Under the pieces are notes generated by a model. That model did not search any database. It worked only from the letters and a program-made list of their open reading frames with translations, and was not told where the DNA came from. The position numbers were made by a program, and so were the translations under genes. A stretch of DNA of 64,000 nt from assembly GCA_932294295.1 (NCBI GenBank), contig OW028576.1, positions 44,184,247-44,248,246 of the forward strand, written 5' to 3'. Below are positions 18,770 to 31,261 of the stretch, piece by piece (position 1 is the stretch's first letter; each line of letters opens with the position of its first letter). This DNA comes from Alitta virens (Eukaryota; Annelida; Polychaeta; Phyllodocida; Nereididae).

Positions 18770-19078
18770 TAGGTAGCATCTTAACATCTAGATTTTAAAA
18801 TGTTAGTATCTTGACATCTTAACATCTAGATGTTAAAATGTTAGCATCTTCACATCTAGGCAGCATCTTGACATCTAGATGTTAAAATGTTAGCATCTTA
18901 ACATCTAGGTAACATCTTAACATCTAGATGTTAAAAGTTTAGCATCTTGACATCTAGATATTAAAATGCAACATATATCAGCATCTTGAGATCTAGATGT
19001 TAAAATTTAACATGTGCTAGCATCTCAACATCTAGATGTTAACATGTGTTAGAATCTTGACATATAATTGTTAAAATC
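18770..19078 (+). repeat. Minisatellite built on palindromic aacatctagatgtt
   Basis: Around ten degenerate copies of a roughly 28-base unit (tagcatcttaacatctagatgttaaaatgt). The core aacatctagatgtt is self-complementary. Other units: 30924-31232, 43142-43450, 55363-55671. It lies just upstream of the Kazal gene's first exon. Confidence 0.85.
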
Positions 19079-19107
19079 ATGTTATTAAAGCTGGACTGTC
19101 ATTCAGC

Positions 19108-21525
19108 ATGACAGTGGCCCAAATCTATTGCATTTACTTCATTGTCTTCTTTATACTGATTACTGGGGGTTGGATCACGATAAACCAGGCATGGTACATC
19201 ATGAAAACCGCTTCCCATCTTTTCAGATACAAACATGCTACATATTTATAGTTTTTTTTTAGCATTTTCGCGGGTCAGCCGTCCACCGCTCTGACATGGG
19301 AAATACTCAATCAGTGTAAAGATGCCTAGTGGGCACCTCAGGGAGCCGCCAGTGTTTTTACCCGGTCAGGGAGCAAGTGTTGATTCAGATTCATTTATTG
19401 GCCCTTATAATAACAATATTATATTACAATTTACAAATATATATATAGGCCAAAAACTTACAGGACTCTCATTACTGGGTATATGCCTTTATCCACTGTG
19501 AATGCCAAATGCAGATCATTGATTGGTTGAGAGCTGATAAATTTACAATTTGGTCAAAACAGCCATGCCCACTCAACGGAGTAGGTGTACCTCAGGACAA
19601 GCATTTAATCCTCCGGATAACAATAACGACTGCGGTTGTTTCCAACTTCATGACCCAGTTTGCAGAAATGATGGAGTCACCTATGGCAACTCATGTGAGG
19701 CCACATGCAAGTAAGTAGATTGATAGATGGATAGATAGGCCCATATTATTTAGTAGTAGGATGGGGTACGGGATGTCACACATCAGAGCCACCAAGTGTG
19801 GAGGTTTGATGTCAACAAAGCGACGTCGGTGATATTGATATAATGTTGATGCGATGTTGTGCCGATGGCAGCCAATGTAGAAATTTGGAATGCTATCTGG
19901 GCATCCATGAAATATATAAATTATCTAACTGCATTTTGTAATAACAACCTTTCTCAGTATGTTATATGCTGATGGGTAGCTAAGGTGTGGATAGCTAAAG
20001 TTTGTACGTCAACTATGATTAATTAATCATAAAACGTGATAAAGAAACTTGTTTATGTAAGGAATCATAAATACATAATTTTTGGCGATACTAATCAGAA
20101 ATGCAGATGAGAGTGGGGCACCATGAGCCACTTTTTACTGGAGCTTGAAGTAACAACTGTACAGTCTTACTGTTAACGTCTTACTATTGTTAAACATCCT
20201 GTGACCAGGGGGCATCATGAGCCAGACTTTGGGCATCTTGAGCCAACCAACAAACACCTGGAATTTGCTGACAGAGGCTTTAGTTTCTTCAATAGTGGCA
20301 CAAACATGGATTGCCAAAGACTTAGAGCTATCAGCAATTAATTATGGACCATTATTCAGGGAATAATATGTTGAGAAGTTATCACTTTTATCTCAAGGTG
20401 TATGTTTTCTTTAGACAGTTATATTAAGAAATACCGATTAAATCCGTAACAAAATCTAAATAAATGCTGGGCCTGACTCCAATGATTGTCCGACGATCCA
20501 GGGCAAATAAAAGGTTCCTTGGATAAAATTACATATAAAATAAACTTTTTTTTGTTTGAAAATGACCAAGCCAAAATGCAATAATGCCAAGCCCTAAAAT
20601 ATACAAACATGCCTACATTTGCTATAATAAATGTATTTCATATTAAAGGTGTATTATGTAATTGAAGGTTCATAATTCAAATTTCCAAGTCAAGTAAAAC
20701 CTTTGGTAAGGGATAATTGGAGGAAAATTACATATTTAGAAAATACACTATGTGGCATGTTAAATTATTCTTATATATAATTAAAGGTCTGTTACATGTA
20801 ATATTATGTTTTTAACTAGTTATTTTTGTTGCATTGCCAGGCTCAATAGCCCCAGTTTAAGCTGGCTCAAGGTGCCCCACATGCAAATTCCATATAAAAA
20901 CATAAGTGGTGTGATGTAGGTAAATCAAATTTCAATTGATATGTTTCAGGAATGTTGGAGTGCAGAGCCAGGGTGAATGCCAACAGGAAGGAAACATAGA
21001 CTGTTTGTGCCTATTGAATTATGACCCGGTCTGGGGAATTGATGGAACGACGTATGGAAATAAATGCCAAGCTCAATGCGCGTAAGTGTTGACAAGCGGC
21101 CCAGTGTAGCCTATAAGAAAGGAGACGTTTTTTGTTGGCCGTACTGTACTTTGTGTCTCAAAGCGTATAAATCCCTGAACGTACACCTAAATGTTGACAG
21201 ATAGCTCAGTCTCATAGAAGATCAGACGTTTATTGTTGGTTTCGCAGTTAATTACAAAAAACTGTATTACGTTTTTTAAATTGCGATAAAATTAATGAAA
21301 TTACAAGAGGTGGAACGAATTTATGACACAAATATTTCTGGATAAGATAAGATGAGATGAGTTGAGATGAGAAAGATAAGATGAGGTAAATTAAGATGAG
21401 ATAACATGAGATGAGATAACATGAGATGAGATAAGATAATATGAGATAAGCTGAGATAGATAATATAAGATGCTTAATTGTGATAAAACTTACTGATAAT
21501 CCATAATCGTTTAATTTTCAGTTGA
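19108..21525 (+). CDS. Secreted two-domain Kazal-type serine protease inhibitor, U1 copy
   Basis: Proposed exons: 1 19108-19168 (61 nt), 2 19596-19710 (115), 3 20950-21081 (132), 4 from 21522 with TGA at 21523-21525. Exons 2 and 3 have strong GTAAGT donors and exon 3 follows TTTCAG. The 103-residue product starts with a hydrophobic signal peptide (MTVAQIYCIYFIVFFILITG). Kazal domain 1 has C33, C35, C43, C54, C58, C69 with DPVCRNDGVTYGNSC, a normal six-Cys pattern split between exons 2 and 3. Domain 2 has C77, C79, W87 in place of Cys3, C98, C102. Cys6 is missing because exon 4 adds one base and a stop. Kazal proteins block serine proteases outside the cell with the loop before Cys3. The exon 1 donor (GTTGGA) is weak, so the first junction is the least certain part. 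Confidence 0.7.
19262..19430 (-). mobile_element. Retroelement 3' end, GC-rich, in Kazal intron 1
   Basis: More GC-rich than its surroundings. Read on minus it passes cgctccctgaggtgcccac-like sequence, and the end nearest 19430 has ccaataaatgaatctgaatc, an AATAAA-bearing tail. Orientation is uncertain. Counterparts: 31416-31584, 43634-43802, 55855-56023. Confidence 0.4.
20113..20880. mobile_element. 768-bp MITE-like element with GTGGGGCACC ends
   Basis: Left end gtggggcaccatgagcca and right end tggctcaaggtgccccac are inverted. The subterminal part repeats the motif (gggggcatcatgagcca, gggcatcttgagcca). There is no transposase frame. It sits in Kazal intron 2. Other copies: 32267-33034, 44485-45252, 56706-57473. 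Confidence 0.7.
21334..21474 (+). repeat. Degenerate GATAA/GATGA repeat
   Basis: Runs of gataagatgagat with variants. The other copies are at about 33494-33629, 45712-45847 and 57933-58068, in the last Kazal intron. Confidence 0.85.
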
Positions 21526-22320
21526 GTCGCAGTTCAACGTGCTGGAGAATGTTAATGACTTTGGCTGGAAATCATTTTAAAATCGACATGAACCCAATTG
21601 AATGCACATTCTGAATTGAATTGAAACCAAAATGAAATTCAATGGAAGTTTCACAATTTGGGAAAATGGAGGAGATGAAATGATTGATCAAAAATAAACA
21701 GAAGTTTTCAAAACCATTATGAAATTCGTAATTTGAATTTAATTTCATATTATATATGACAGACATACAAATTGATAGCACACTTTTATTTAAACTCCAT
21801 GACAGCATTATGACCAGTTTAGACAAAGGTGAAGTAGTAACACAACACCATGGAACAATTTCAGCTGATATGCAAACATTTAGTCTCAATAGTTTATAGA
21901 GTGTATAGGGGATTTGCGTGGGGATATTAGAAAAAGTGGGGTGAGAGTAGCGGAGTAGCCTAAATATCACTGCAGACTGCTACAATGTGTACCCTCTGGC
22001 ATTAATACGACACAACTGAGTGGTTGCCTCGCTACTTTTCCTCCCTTTCCCTGCTACTAATCCCCCCCCCTTTTACAAAGTGTGCCATATGCATTGTTCG
22101 ACTACAATAACATCATTAGTTATTAAAAAGAAAATAAAATTGCCTATATTAGCCTTTTCTTTATTTCTCCAAGAGGACAATGATCTGATCTACTCTCCCC
22201 CCCCCCCCAGAAAAACTTTATTTTTTTAACTATTAGCACACTAGGTTATACTGTGTGTGCAAAAGACATAGCATCATTTATTTAATCAGTTTCCTCAGTG
22301 GCAATTATTTTATTTCACTG
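21526..22320. other. Kazal 3' UTR and unit tail, no further gene
   Basis: Follows the Kazal stop codon. It contains low-complexity aattgaattga words and poly-C tracts (about 22062 and 22197) whose length differs between units. The 132-codon minus frame at 21572-21970 is repeated in the other units only because the DNA is duplicated. Its composition and lack of splice or start context do not support a gene. Confidence 0.5.
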
Positions 22321-22726
22321 GTCTGTTTTGACAGATCAGGCTTGGACACCTCGTTAAAAACAGACCACTGACGATTGTGGTTTTCCTATATAAAATTTGA
22401 AAATTAAGTACTGCTGGGCCTTTTCGACAATTCATCCCAAATAAAAATTTGAATTAAATTGAATTGAAGGCGGAAATGGTAGTCTAATTCGATGGAGATT
22501 TTTCATAATAATTGGTAGAAATTATTAAAACAAATTAGCAAAATCAGCAGAGTTGGAAGCTTCCTGTAACCATCTAAATGTTGTGAAATATTATCGAACA
22601 GTTATATGTTTTGACTGATGATGTTCCTGATATGAAAAAAGATGAACGCGTTGAAAAATTGTGTCACGTTTGCAGAAAGTTCCAACTGGTAAAACCTAAA
22701 TATTCCATTTGAAACTTCTACTATAT

Positions 22727-23190
22727 TTATTTATTTATTTATCATTATTGACATGTGGTTTTACATTACAACAATACAAACATCAGACGTGGAAACATAA
22801 ACCACCCAGCCCCATAAGGGCTTATATGTCACTCCATTTAAGTGCTTAAATACGTAGCGCCTAAATAAAAAAAAAGTAACTGTTTTCTTTCAGCAAAAAG
22901 TTAGCCAATTGTACCTGATATTCGTTATTAATAAACACATATTTTTCAAAATCATCCTACTCATCGAAATAACTATTAATGTCACTAAATTATTTAAAAA
23001 CTAGTTCTTATATCATTATAGGCATTACATACACATAGTGCATGAAATTCATCTTCTATATTATTTGTAACAGAATTACAAAGTTTACAAACTCTGTTTA
23101 CAAATTTCTCTTTTTGTTTTCATTAACTGATAACCTCAATTTTCTAGCTATCAAGTGCAATCCGTTGCTCCTGCTACTATATCGTATTGT
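22727..23190 (-). mobile_element. Truncated non-LTR retroelement, minus, U1 tail copy
   Basis: On minus, the part near the left end reads aagcccttatggggctggg and ends in an (aata)n tail (22727-22745), a common 3' end for L2/CR1-like elements. The 5' part toward 23190 has no long frame. Other copies: about 34930-35405, 47150-47625, 59368-59845. It is absent from unit 0 (5897-7396). Confidence 0.6.
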
Positions 23191-23458
23191 TTTTCAAATG
23201 CTACTGGTCTAATTAATGCCAAGTCATTAATTTTAGAGATAAGCTGTTTGTGGCAGAAATAATATCAAAATTTATGATTCCAGTAATGATAATATCCTAT
23301 GTGAAAACATTTACTTATATATTTTAATGTACAACCGACAGCTGCAAAAAATAGAAGAAAATGGTTTAATACTATTCTGTTATCAATAATATGAGACAAG
23401 TCTCATTATCAATTTAATTAGGGTTAATGTAGGTGAAGCATAATTTAGCACAACCTAC

Positions 23459-23733
23459 CTGGAAAGCAACGCTCTTCGAAATGAATAGCTCTGCACTGAC
23501 AGGGCCTTGAAATTTGTTAATTTTTTGATCACCCACAATTCATGCTAAATTGGTTTTAATTTTAATTTTTCTACGTTTCTTTATTTAGTCTAGGCCCTAA
23601 ATTAAGATAATCATAAAGCCCATATCAAATGACAATTCAGGAAATTCGTAACTTCTTACCTAAGACCATAAGACCGGAAGCCATCTGGTGTTGCACTCCG
23701 ACAATTCCTTGTGTTGATTTTGGGAACTTCTAC
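23459..23733 (-). pseudogene. Gene 2 remnant, exons b and a, U2
   Basis: Exon a 23660-23733 and exon b 23459-23505 keep their splice sites and reading frame (NTRNCRSATPDGFRSYGL; PCQCRAIHFEERCFP). Exons c-e have no counterpart, because the sequence after exon b runs directly into the unit tail. A 2-base insertion relative to U1 near 23792 also breaks the Cys-rich frame that extends 5' of exon a in U1. Confidence 0.5.
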
Positions 23734-23854
23734 CTGAAAGGCAAGCTTTTTGCAACATCCACCAGGTGCAGACAATAGGCGATGCATACACAGTGACATC
23801 TAGAGTGCCTATCAGCAACAAAACTCGATCTATCATTATGCGGCAGAAATATTT

Positions 23855-24520
23855 GGGATGTCCCTCGCTTTGTCATTTGTAGCTTCAAATTTTGTACACT
23901 ATTCAATTGTTTATAACTCCTTTGCAGTAGGACAAGACAAGAAACTTGAAAAATTGAATGAAAGAGCAAAACGATTTGTGTTTACTGACTATATAAAATC
24001 ATACAATAACCTACTAAAAAAGACCGGTAAAAGAATGCTATATGTAACACGCAAGATTAACCTAGCCAAATTTGTTTACAAAGTACTTCATGAGATGTCA
24101 CCACCAGTAGATAACTCCTTCTTCCCCAAACAAGTCACTCCATATAATATGAGAGATAACTTGAAATTAGTGAAACCATTATACAACACAGTCCAGTATG
24201 GAATGAAATCAATTGCTTATCAAGGTCCTCTGGTGTGGTACATGTTACTCCATAACCTAAGGAAGAAGATTTCTTGCAATTTAAAGACTCATGAAGAAGA
24301 AGCAAAATTCTTAGTACCTGTCAATCTGGCAACTGTATTCTCTGTAAATAAATTCATTGTAATAATTTTTAATTTAACTACATATTTCATTTCACTCGCT
24401 CATTTGTAAATATTTCACCTTGTTTTGTTTTATTTTCTGTTGGCGAAAAGCTTTTAGCTTGTGTTGTATTGTTTTTATGTCAACACCGACTTTAAATACA
24501 TTTTTATCTTATCTTATCTT
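23855..24520 (+). mobile_element. Non-LTR retrotransposon tail, U2 copy
   Basis: The open 183-codon frame is the post-reverse-transcriptase region, but it leaves the family frame after LLHNLRKK because of a deletion next to the region that reads HNLKNLEDF in U1. Ends in ttatcttatcttatc. Not active. Confidence 0.75.
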
Positions 24521-25156
24521 ATCTGCTTCTGTCTATTGGGACATTTAAAAACATAGACCGGAAGAGATTCACAAGTGTTCAAGCTAAAAAACCAAAACTG
24601 TGGTGCCTTTGATTGTAGAATGACTCATGTGGATCTGGACACCTTAACACTGTCTGTCGTCACCTAATAGCCAGGTGGCCTAATTTTGGACATTCTTTGC
24701 TGTCAAAACATCCAACATTAACTATATTCCTCAATAGTGCTGCAGATCTGGAAAGCATCACAAACAAGATAAACCAAATAATAATCAATGCTTTATTATA
24801 TAAAGTTAAATATACAATTAAAGATGTAAAAATCATTCGAAGCCAAGAAACATATGCAGCCTCCAAATAGGAATGATTACTGTTATTAAGCGCCTCATTG
24901 TAGACCGAGTTTCAGTCGAGTGCTGCACTTGGCTGAAACTCAGTCTATCTAATTGGTAATCTGCCAATAGTGCTGTTCATTCAGTGAATAGCTGCATGTG
25001 CGACTTGAGCCAAATAATACATTTTTACAACCACAATATATTAGTAGAATGATATACATTAAAACACTATATTTTAAACTAACAAACAATTTTAACAAAA
25101 AAATATTATTTATTTGATTTCATTGATAATGCTTTATGCTAAGTTGCCAGTTTGTC

Positions 25157-27385
25157 TTACAAAGCCTGAATCTCATGAACCACTGGAGAGTAAAGTGTGC
25201 TCGATATTATCGGATGTTTGGCAAAGGGGACACCAAAAATTAATGCATCCACAGCTTCTGGATTTGGCATGTTGGAGAAAAGTACCACCTGTGTAAATTT
25301 TAAGAAATGAAAGAAGTTAGTTATGTTCAAACAATACATACAATTGTTATAAAATACAATAATATGGGTCATTGTGGGTGACACAGTTATACATTTTCTG
25401 ATCATGGTGTGGTTGGTGCGGAAAAAGTACAGTATAGCTGACCCAAATTTATGACCTGATGTAGCTAGCCTTTTTTTCATGCCTATGACTTCATATCCCT
25501 GAATTCAGTGAATGACATCACAAAAAACCACCGCTCTTTTCATTTTCAAGACCAGACATCGTTTACTTTATTTATTTTTTATCGGGGGCTGCCGCCGCCA
25601 AACCCCTGCTGTGCTATGCAAATATTATTCCTCTTCTGTCATAGAACAAATGTTGGCAAAAAAAGTGTTATTTTCTAATATTTAATGGACGCCAAATATG
25701 GGCATTCATTTGGGTCCGTTATACTGCACTATACCCATTGGTGCAAAGTTTGGCCTTTGACAGAATAAGGATCCTTATAATATATTTGCTACCTTATTTT
25801 TTCCTGTTCTGTCTTTTTAAGCTATGTTATGGCTCTACTGTAATGTAATGGTTCTACCTTAATGTAATGGCTCTACTGTAATGTAATGGCTCTACTGTAA
25901 TGTAATAAGACCTACATAACTGCTGTAGGGATATAATTTTACCCTAAGTGGAGTAGCACACATGTGTCAAAAATTATGATTGAATATGTACTCAATGTGT
26001 CAAGTCAAGATCATCTCTCTACTCTATTGGAGGGGAACTTTAAATGAAAAATATGAAATTCACTTACCCCTTTTGCTGTCACTGGCTTAAATACACGAAA
26101 ATCAATCTCTCCTTTCAACCGGGGGACAAGACCTGTTTCTGCTTCTTCTTTCCAATGCTTAAGGAAATCTTCTATACCCATACCTGCAATTATTGAAATG
26201 TAATTTTGAGACAATGCATTAATTTAAATACACACAGAATAATAAATGGTTAAAATGACTTCTTAAATAGATAAGACATCAGATGTGATTTTAACACTGA
26301 AAGAGATGCTACTATTGAAACGTTATGAGGTAGATTGTTCCATAGTTCAGGGGCCACCTTACTGAAGGCCCTATCACCAAAGTAATATCTAGTTCTTGGC
26401 CCATGCAAAAGATTTCTTTCACTTCAACTCAACAAGAGAGTTGCTTATATAAGATAGATCGATCATTTACCTGGGTTGTTCACATATACTTCAACGTAGA
26501 ATAGCCTCTGTGGATTCTTAAATGCAGAGGTCTGTTCATCACACAAACTTTTGTCGACCCCAAGAAGATCTCGGGCAAAAGCTTCGTATGTTCGCAAAAG
26601 TGTTGTCGTAACATTTACAAGTCCTTCAACTTCTTCGTTCAGTTGATCCATAATTTTCTGAACCTCATTGTTTTCAGCGATGAGTATTATTTTGTTTTGT
26701 CCTATGACCTGAAAATAGAAATGGCATATTAAAGTAAGGTATGTTTAGTACAATGACCGGCAATAATACAAGTGACCGAATATTTACAATTGTACTGAAT
26801 GGGTTAAAGAATGAAAATTTAACCAAGGATGCAAGACATTTGTGTTTAGCCATCCAAAAAGGATTGTGGTATGGCAATGTTCTTTTTTCAGTTTTTAACA
26901 GAAATATAGGATTTTCTAAATTAAAAACTTGTCATGTTCAATCAATATTTCCTTTTATAAACAAAGTGGGTGTGGTACATAGCCAAATGTGCTATGTGTG
27001 TTTTCCATGTGTTTGGATAAACACATGGAAAATGCATGGTTTTCACCTCATTTTGATTAGGCAAAAACCATGCATTTTCCATGCGTTTATCCTTCTCATG
27101 GAAAACACACATGGCACATTTGGCCATGTATATGGGAAAAGCTCAAAAATGTTATTTTTTTTCTGGGCAATATACTTTTTTATAGTATATGTCAGTGAGG
27201 AATGCAACCCCTATCCTATCCTTAATTAATAACTGATTTTGCCATACCTTGAATCTAAGGGTACTTGGTGTAGTATTCGCGGTGACTATTCGTTCTACTG
27301 ATGAGAGGACTGCGGAGAGCTTCATCCCATGAGTTTTTGATGATATCCCTTCCACCGGGACAATTACAATCAGAAAGTATGTCAT
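25157..27385 (-). CDS. Gene 1, U2 copy
   Basis: Exons 27248-27385, 26471-26708, 26068-26183, 25157-25288. All splice sites and phases are kept and the 207-codon frame is intact. It differs from U1 at several residues, for example Lys for Asn at residue 22 and Gly for Val in exon 3 (ETGLVPRLKGE). Confidence 0.7.
26235..26425 (-). mobile_element. Non-LTR retroelement tail in gene 1 intron 2
   Basis: The minus-strand frame reads AFSKVAPELWNNLPHNVS and continues to LMSYLFKKSF and a stop. This is the usual C-terminal end of CR1/L2-like ORF2 (xAPxLWNxLPxxI). Copies at 38452-38642, 50673-50863, 62838-63028. It is antisense-free: same strand as gene 1, inside its intron. Confidence 0.7.
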
Positions 27386-30300
27386 TCTGAAAATAATATT
27401 ATTATCAGCACATTATGAAAATTGTCCAGTTTAATTTGTTGCAACTCTTCTCCGATGTTTCTTGACCGTACGTATTTTGAAAATTTAAGATGTCTGAATC
27501 AGATACTCAAGATGATTTTTAGTAATGTAAATTGATGTAATTTGATAGAAAATACTATTTGTAAATGGTATAAAACATGTCCATTATCAGTAAATATCAG
27601 TAAACTTGTCATAGTGCGAGCATTGAAGAATTATCTTGTCTAACCTCAAAATAAAACTTCAGAACACTCAATCAGCTACATCTTGATATCTTAAGACAGT
27701 AGATCATGCATCAGCCAAATGTCAATCGATATGAATTACTAAGATTCAGAAATCAGTCAACAATTTAATTGTCACTACCTGGTTATTTGGTTATCTATCG
27801 ATCTATCTAATACCTTAGGTACTGCTATCAAGAAATGCACCATTTTTAAAACTCGTACACTGCCCTTCAAACATTGAAGGCCATTTTGACCCAGTGGTTA
27901 TGTGGTATATTTAGATATTACTGATGAGTGGACGGATTGGCCAGGATTAACGAGTGGTGTAAGTCACAAGTGAATTCTGAAGCCAATCTGTCCCCAAGTG
28001 AGGGAATATCTAAATATACCACATTTCCAGTTGCCAATGGGTCTTATTTGAATTGAAAATAACTTTATTTGGCAATTTACTTAAAACAAGACTACAGCAT
28101 GATATTTTGTTATTTCTGGCATGATACATTTAAAATTATTACATATATTAGTATTTATACTTGCCAGGAGACACCAAAAAACCTCAATCGGTTGTGTTAG
28201 GGGCCACCTTAAATTGTTACAATATTAGAAAAAGAAAGAATATAATACGAGATAAATTAAAAACAAACAGAGAAAAAAGAAAAAATATATAAGTTTGGAA
28301 AAAAATAGCAAGGAGAAAATAATAATAATAATATTATATGACATACAATATAGAAATACAGGTTAAATTTCTAATATTGCAAACAATGATTATAACTTTT
28401 ACAACTGATCTCTTCAGGTATAATGTTTACATATATTTACATTATTGAGGGATATATGCTCAATTATTTTTGTGGGATAAATGCTCAATTATTATTGTTG
28501 GATATATGCTCCATTATTATTGTGGGATATATGCTCAAATATTGTTTGTGGAGAGAGGTAGTGAATATAGGTTACTTCTATTCAAAATACAAGATGTAAG
28601 AGGCAAAATCTGTTATACTTACTTTGTGAATTCTTGTAGTAATGATCTTCACTACTCGAGCAATAACAGTCGTGTTGTAATGCAAGTCATGCAAGTATGT
28701 CTTATACAGTATGCAAGAAATGAATAACCCTTTGATTTGAATAACAAATACAGATCCAGCTTCAAAAGAGTATACAGCGTGAGATAGCAGTCAGTGCATT
28801 GGAGCCTGACCGGCATTAGGGCTGCATTATATTCTTACAAAAAAATTGACAGACTGCTCAAGAATGGGGTCACTATATCATGGAGCATACAGCTATATCA
28901 GCAGAAAACTGTGTCTTTCAGTTACAATACATCATTTAATTAGAAATTAATGATTAAATGTTTTTTTGAAAATGATCACAGCATATTTATCTTATGGGTG
29001 CCACCAAATTTCATTATGGAAATGCGTTGACCAATGGTCAGTGCAATTGGTAACACAAAGGTCTGTTCTAGTACTGGTCCCCATTAAAATAACTAAACTT
29101 TAACACTGTGTGCATGGTGTCTGCACCTGATTCAGCCTAGGTAAAATTTTCTTGCAACACCTAATATTGTCTTTCAGTAAATACCATACATTACTACTTA
29201 GTAGGCCTATATTAGCTCCAGAGGGCAAATATTATAAACCCTGCTTCGAATGAGGTGCAGTCCACTTGTTCAATACACACCAGCGTAACCCCATGACATA
29301 CTTCGTTGTTTGGATCCTAGATCTAAGTTAGACAATTTTTGTCCTTAATTGTTGATAGTTCACAGTCATGTAACATGGCAGAGCTGCATGCTTTTGTTTA
29401 GACAATAGATTACAGTTAGGCCTTGATATCGGCATGAAGAAAACAATAGATTTGTGTTGATTGATTTCAAATTAAATGACAACAAAAGTTTTTAATGATA
29501 CTTTGAAAAAATAATTTAACAAGTTTGTAGTATTCCTAGACTTTTCAAATATCCAACTTTAGCATGACTTCATATTCTGGATGTTTCTTTGGGGGCTAGT
29601 TTATAAGGCTGAGTATAAAATACTGAGTTGGTCACTAGACCTTGCAGATTATTGAAGACATTATATTAAACATTGATGTTATCACTGTGGAAAGTTTGCC
29701 ATCTTACTGTTTTATTGAATTACATGGCTGGAGAGTCAGTTGGGACAAATACTCAATAAATTATACAATATCATTTAAAGGACTGTGAAAGTAATATTAC
29801 ATCAGATTTCATGGACTTGGAAACTACACCTCAGATGTCGAGTGAATCCTGGACTCCCGTTGATCAAGTTTCCCAGGCAATGTGAGTTCTGGATTCACAT
29901 GATGTCATCTAGGGTGTTATGAAAATTGCTCCCAAGAGCTGTCAAAGGACTGTTGTCCAGGAATGTTGACAAATTCTGTTCTACATACATAAGGACCTCC
30001 AACAATGCACACAAAATAAATAAATCAGGGCTATTTAGACATCGGAATGTGAGTTGCAAATTATAGTAATAAATTTATTCTATGTATTTGACAGGATATG
30101 CTATGATGCCAGTCGGAGGGCCTGTAATTAATAGAGGGCTGTCTTAATTACTAGTCAGAAAATTAAAAGTTTGAAATTCACAGCTCATTAATAGGGTTTG
30201 ATTATCTGAGTTCCAGTGAAATGAGATTAGGATTAACATCTAGATTTTAAATGATCCAAAACTTGGTCAGCTTATATGATTATGACGCCCCTAGGAAAAT

Positions 30301-30661
30301 GTATTGATGAGATGTTTGCACTTTGAGACTGCACCAGGTCAGTGCAGGTCACACCTATTTCAATTCTGTCAACAGGGCTAGCAAGTCAGGCTTGATTTGT
30401 TGCATGTCTGTCTCCAAACATTTGATTTCATTACCAATTTAACAATAACGTGTTTTATGAGGGCGACATGGCTTTTTGACAGCCTAAGAGACTGGTTGTT
30501 GGCCAAACAGAATCATGGTCAGCCCGAGCTTCATCAGCTAGGCCAACATGGACTGAGTCAAGCCGAGGATGCAGCCCAGTGTGTTCGCTACCACTGAGCT
30601 AAGCCCCTGCTTCTGATGTTCTATAAGCAACCAAAGTGAGTGAAATGTACCGACAACTCAC

Positions 30662-30777
30662 TTTTGTAGAAGCGACTGTTTTGAAACAAGGGTAGTCCAG
30701 ATGACCCTGGTGCCTTCCTTGAGGTCCAGCTGTCGCCGCTTCCTTCCAGATTTTCATGAGCTCTTCCATCCCTATGC
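30662..30777 (-). pseudogene. Lone 116-nt gene 1-like exon, U2
   Basis: Identical in splice sites and frame to the U1 copy at 18508-18623. Confidence 0.6.
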
Positions 30778-31261
30778 CTAGATATACAATGAATATAACC
30801 TCATGAGTCCAACAATACCCTAGGCAAAAGTTACTATACTTGCAGATTTAGTACATCCAAACAATACTATCAACCAATAATCCCATCTTACGATGATTTT
30901 GACCATCATATGCCCACTATATATAGGTAGCATCTTAACATCTAGATTTTAAAATGTTAGTATCTTGACATCTTAACATCTAGTTGTTAAAATGTTAGCA
31001 TCTTCACATCTAGGCAGCATCTTGACATCTAGATGTTAAAATGTTAGCATCTTAACATCTAGGTAACATCTTAACATCTAGATGTTAAAAGTTTAGCATC
31101 TTGACATCTAGATATTAAAATGCAACATATATCAGCATCTTGAGATCTAGATGTTAAAATTTAACATGTGCTAGCATCTCAACATCTAGATGTTAACATG
31201 TGTTAGAATCTTGACATATAATTGTTAAAATCATGTTATTAAAGCTGGACTGTCATTCAGC

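Larger units (their letters stand above)
11487..23437 (+). repeat. Tandem unit U1
   Basis: The first full copy of the 12.2-kb unit and the most diverged. Offsets to U2 grow from about 12,000 to 12,154 bp along the unit because of small indels: U1 lacks most of a retroelement tail near 14215 and has one more 19-bp repeat copy. It carries gene 1, the lone paralogous exon and the Kazal gene, all open. Confidence 0.9.

Noticed and set aside
19509..19718. 69-codon plus frame over the Kazal exon
   Set aside because: It is a different frame from the one that encodes the Kazal cysteines. The real frame ends in EATCK at the GTAAGT donor.
21572..21970. 132-codon minus-strand frame present in four units
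   Set aside because: Its repetition follows from DNA duplication. It overlaps AT-rich aattgaattga repeats and the retroelement-rich unit tail and shows no domain or splice context.
23858..24409. 183-codon plus frame as a functional gene
   Set aside because: It is the C-terminal tail of a 5'-truncated non-LTR element with frame changes relative to the U1 copy.
24660..24866. 68-codon minus frame ending in FDSKECPKLGHLAIR
   Set aside because: It opens with a non-ATG codon and is AT-rich hydrophobic. The last 15 residues look more gene-like but have no donor or partner exon.
26741..27229. 162-codon plus-strand frame repeated in each unit (also a 147-codon one at 14594-15037)
   Set aside because: It crosses gene 1 intron 1 and the palindromic MITE on the opposite strand. 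The complementary frames are explained by the palindrome, and it shrinks in U5 where the palindrome is deleted.
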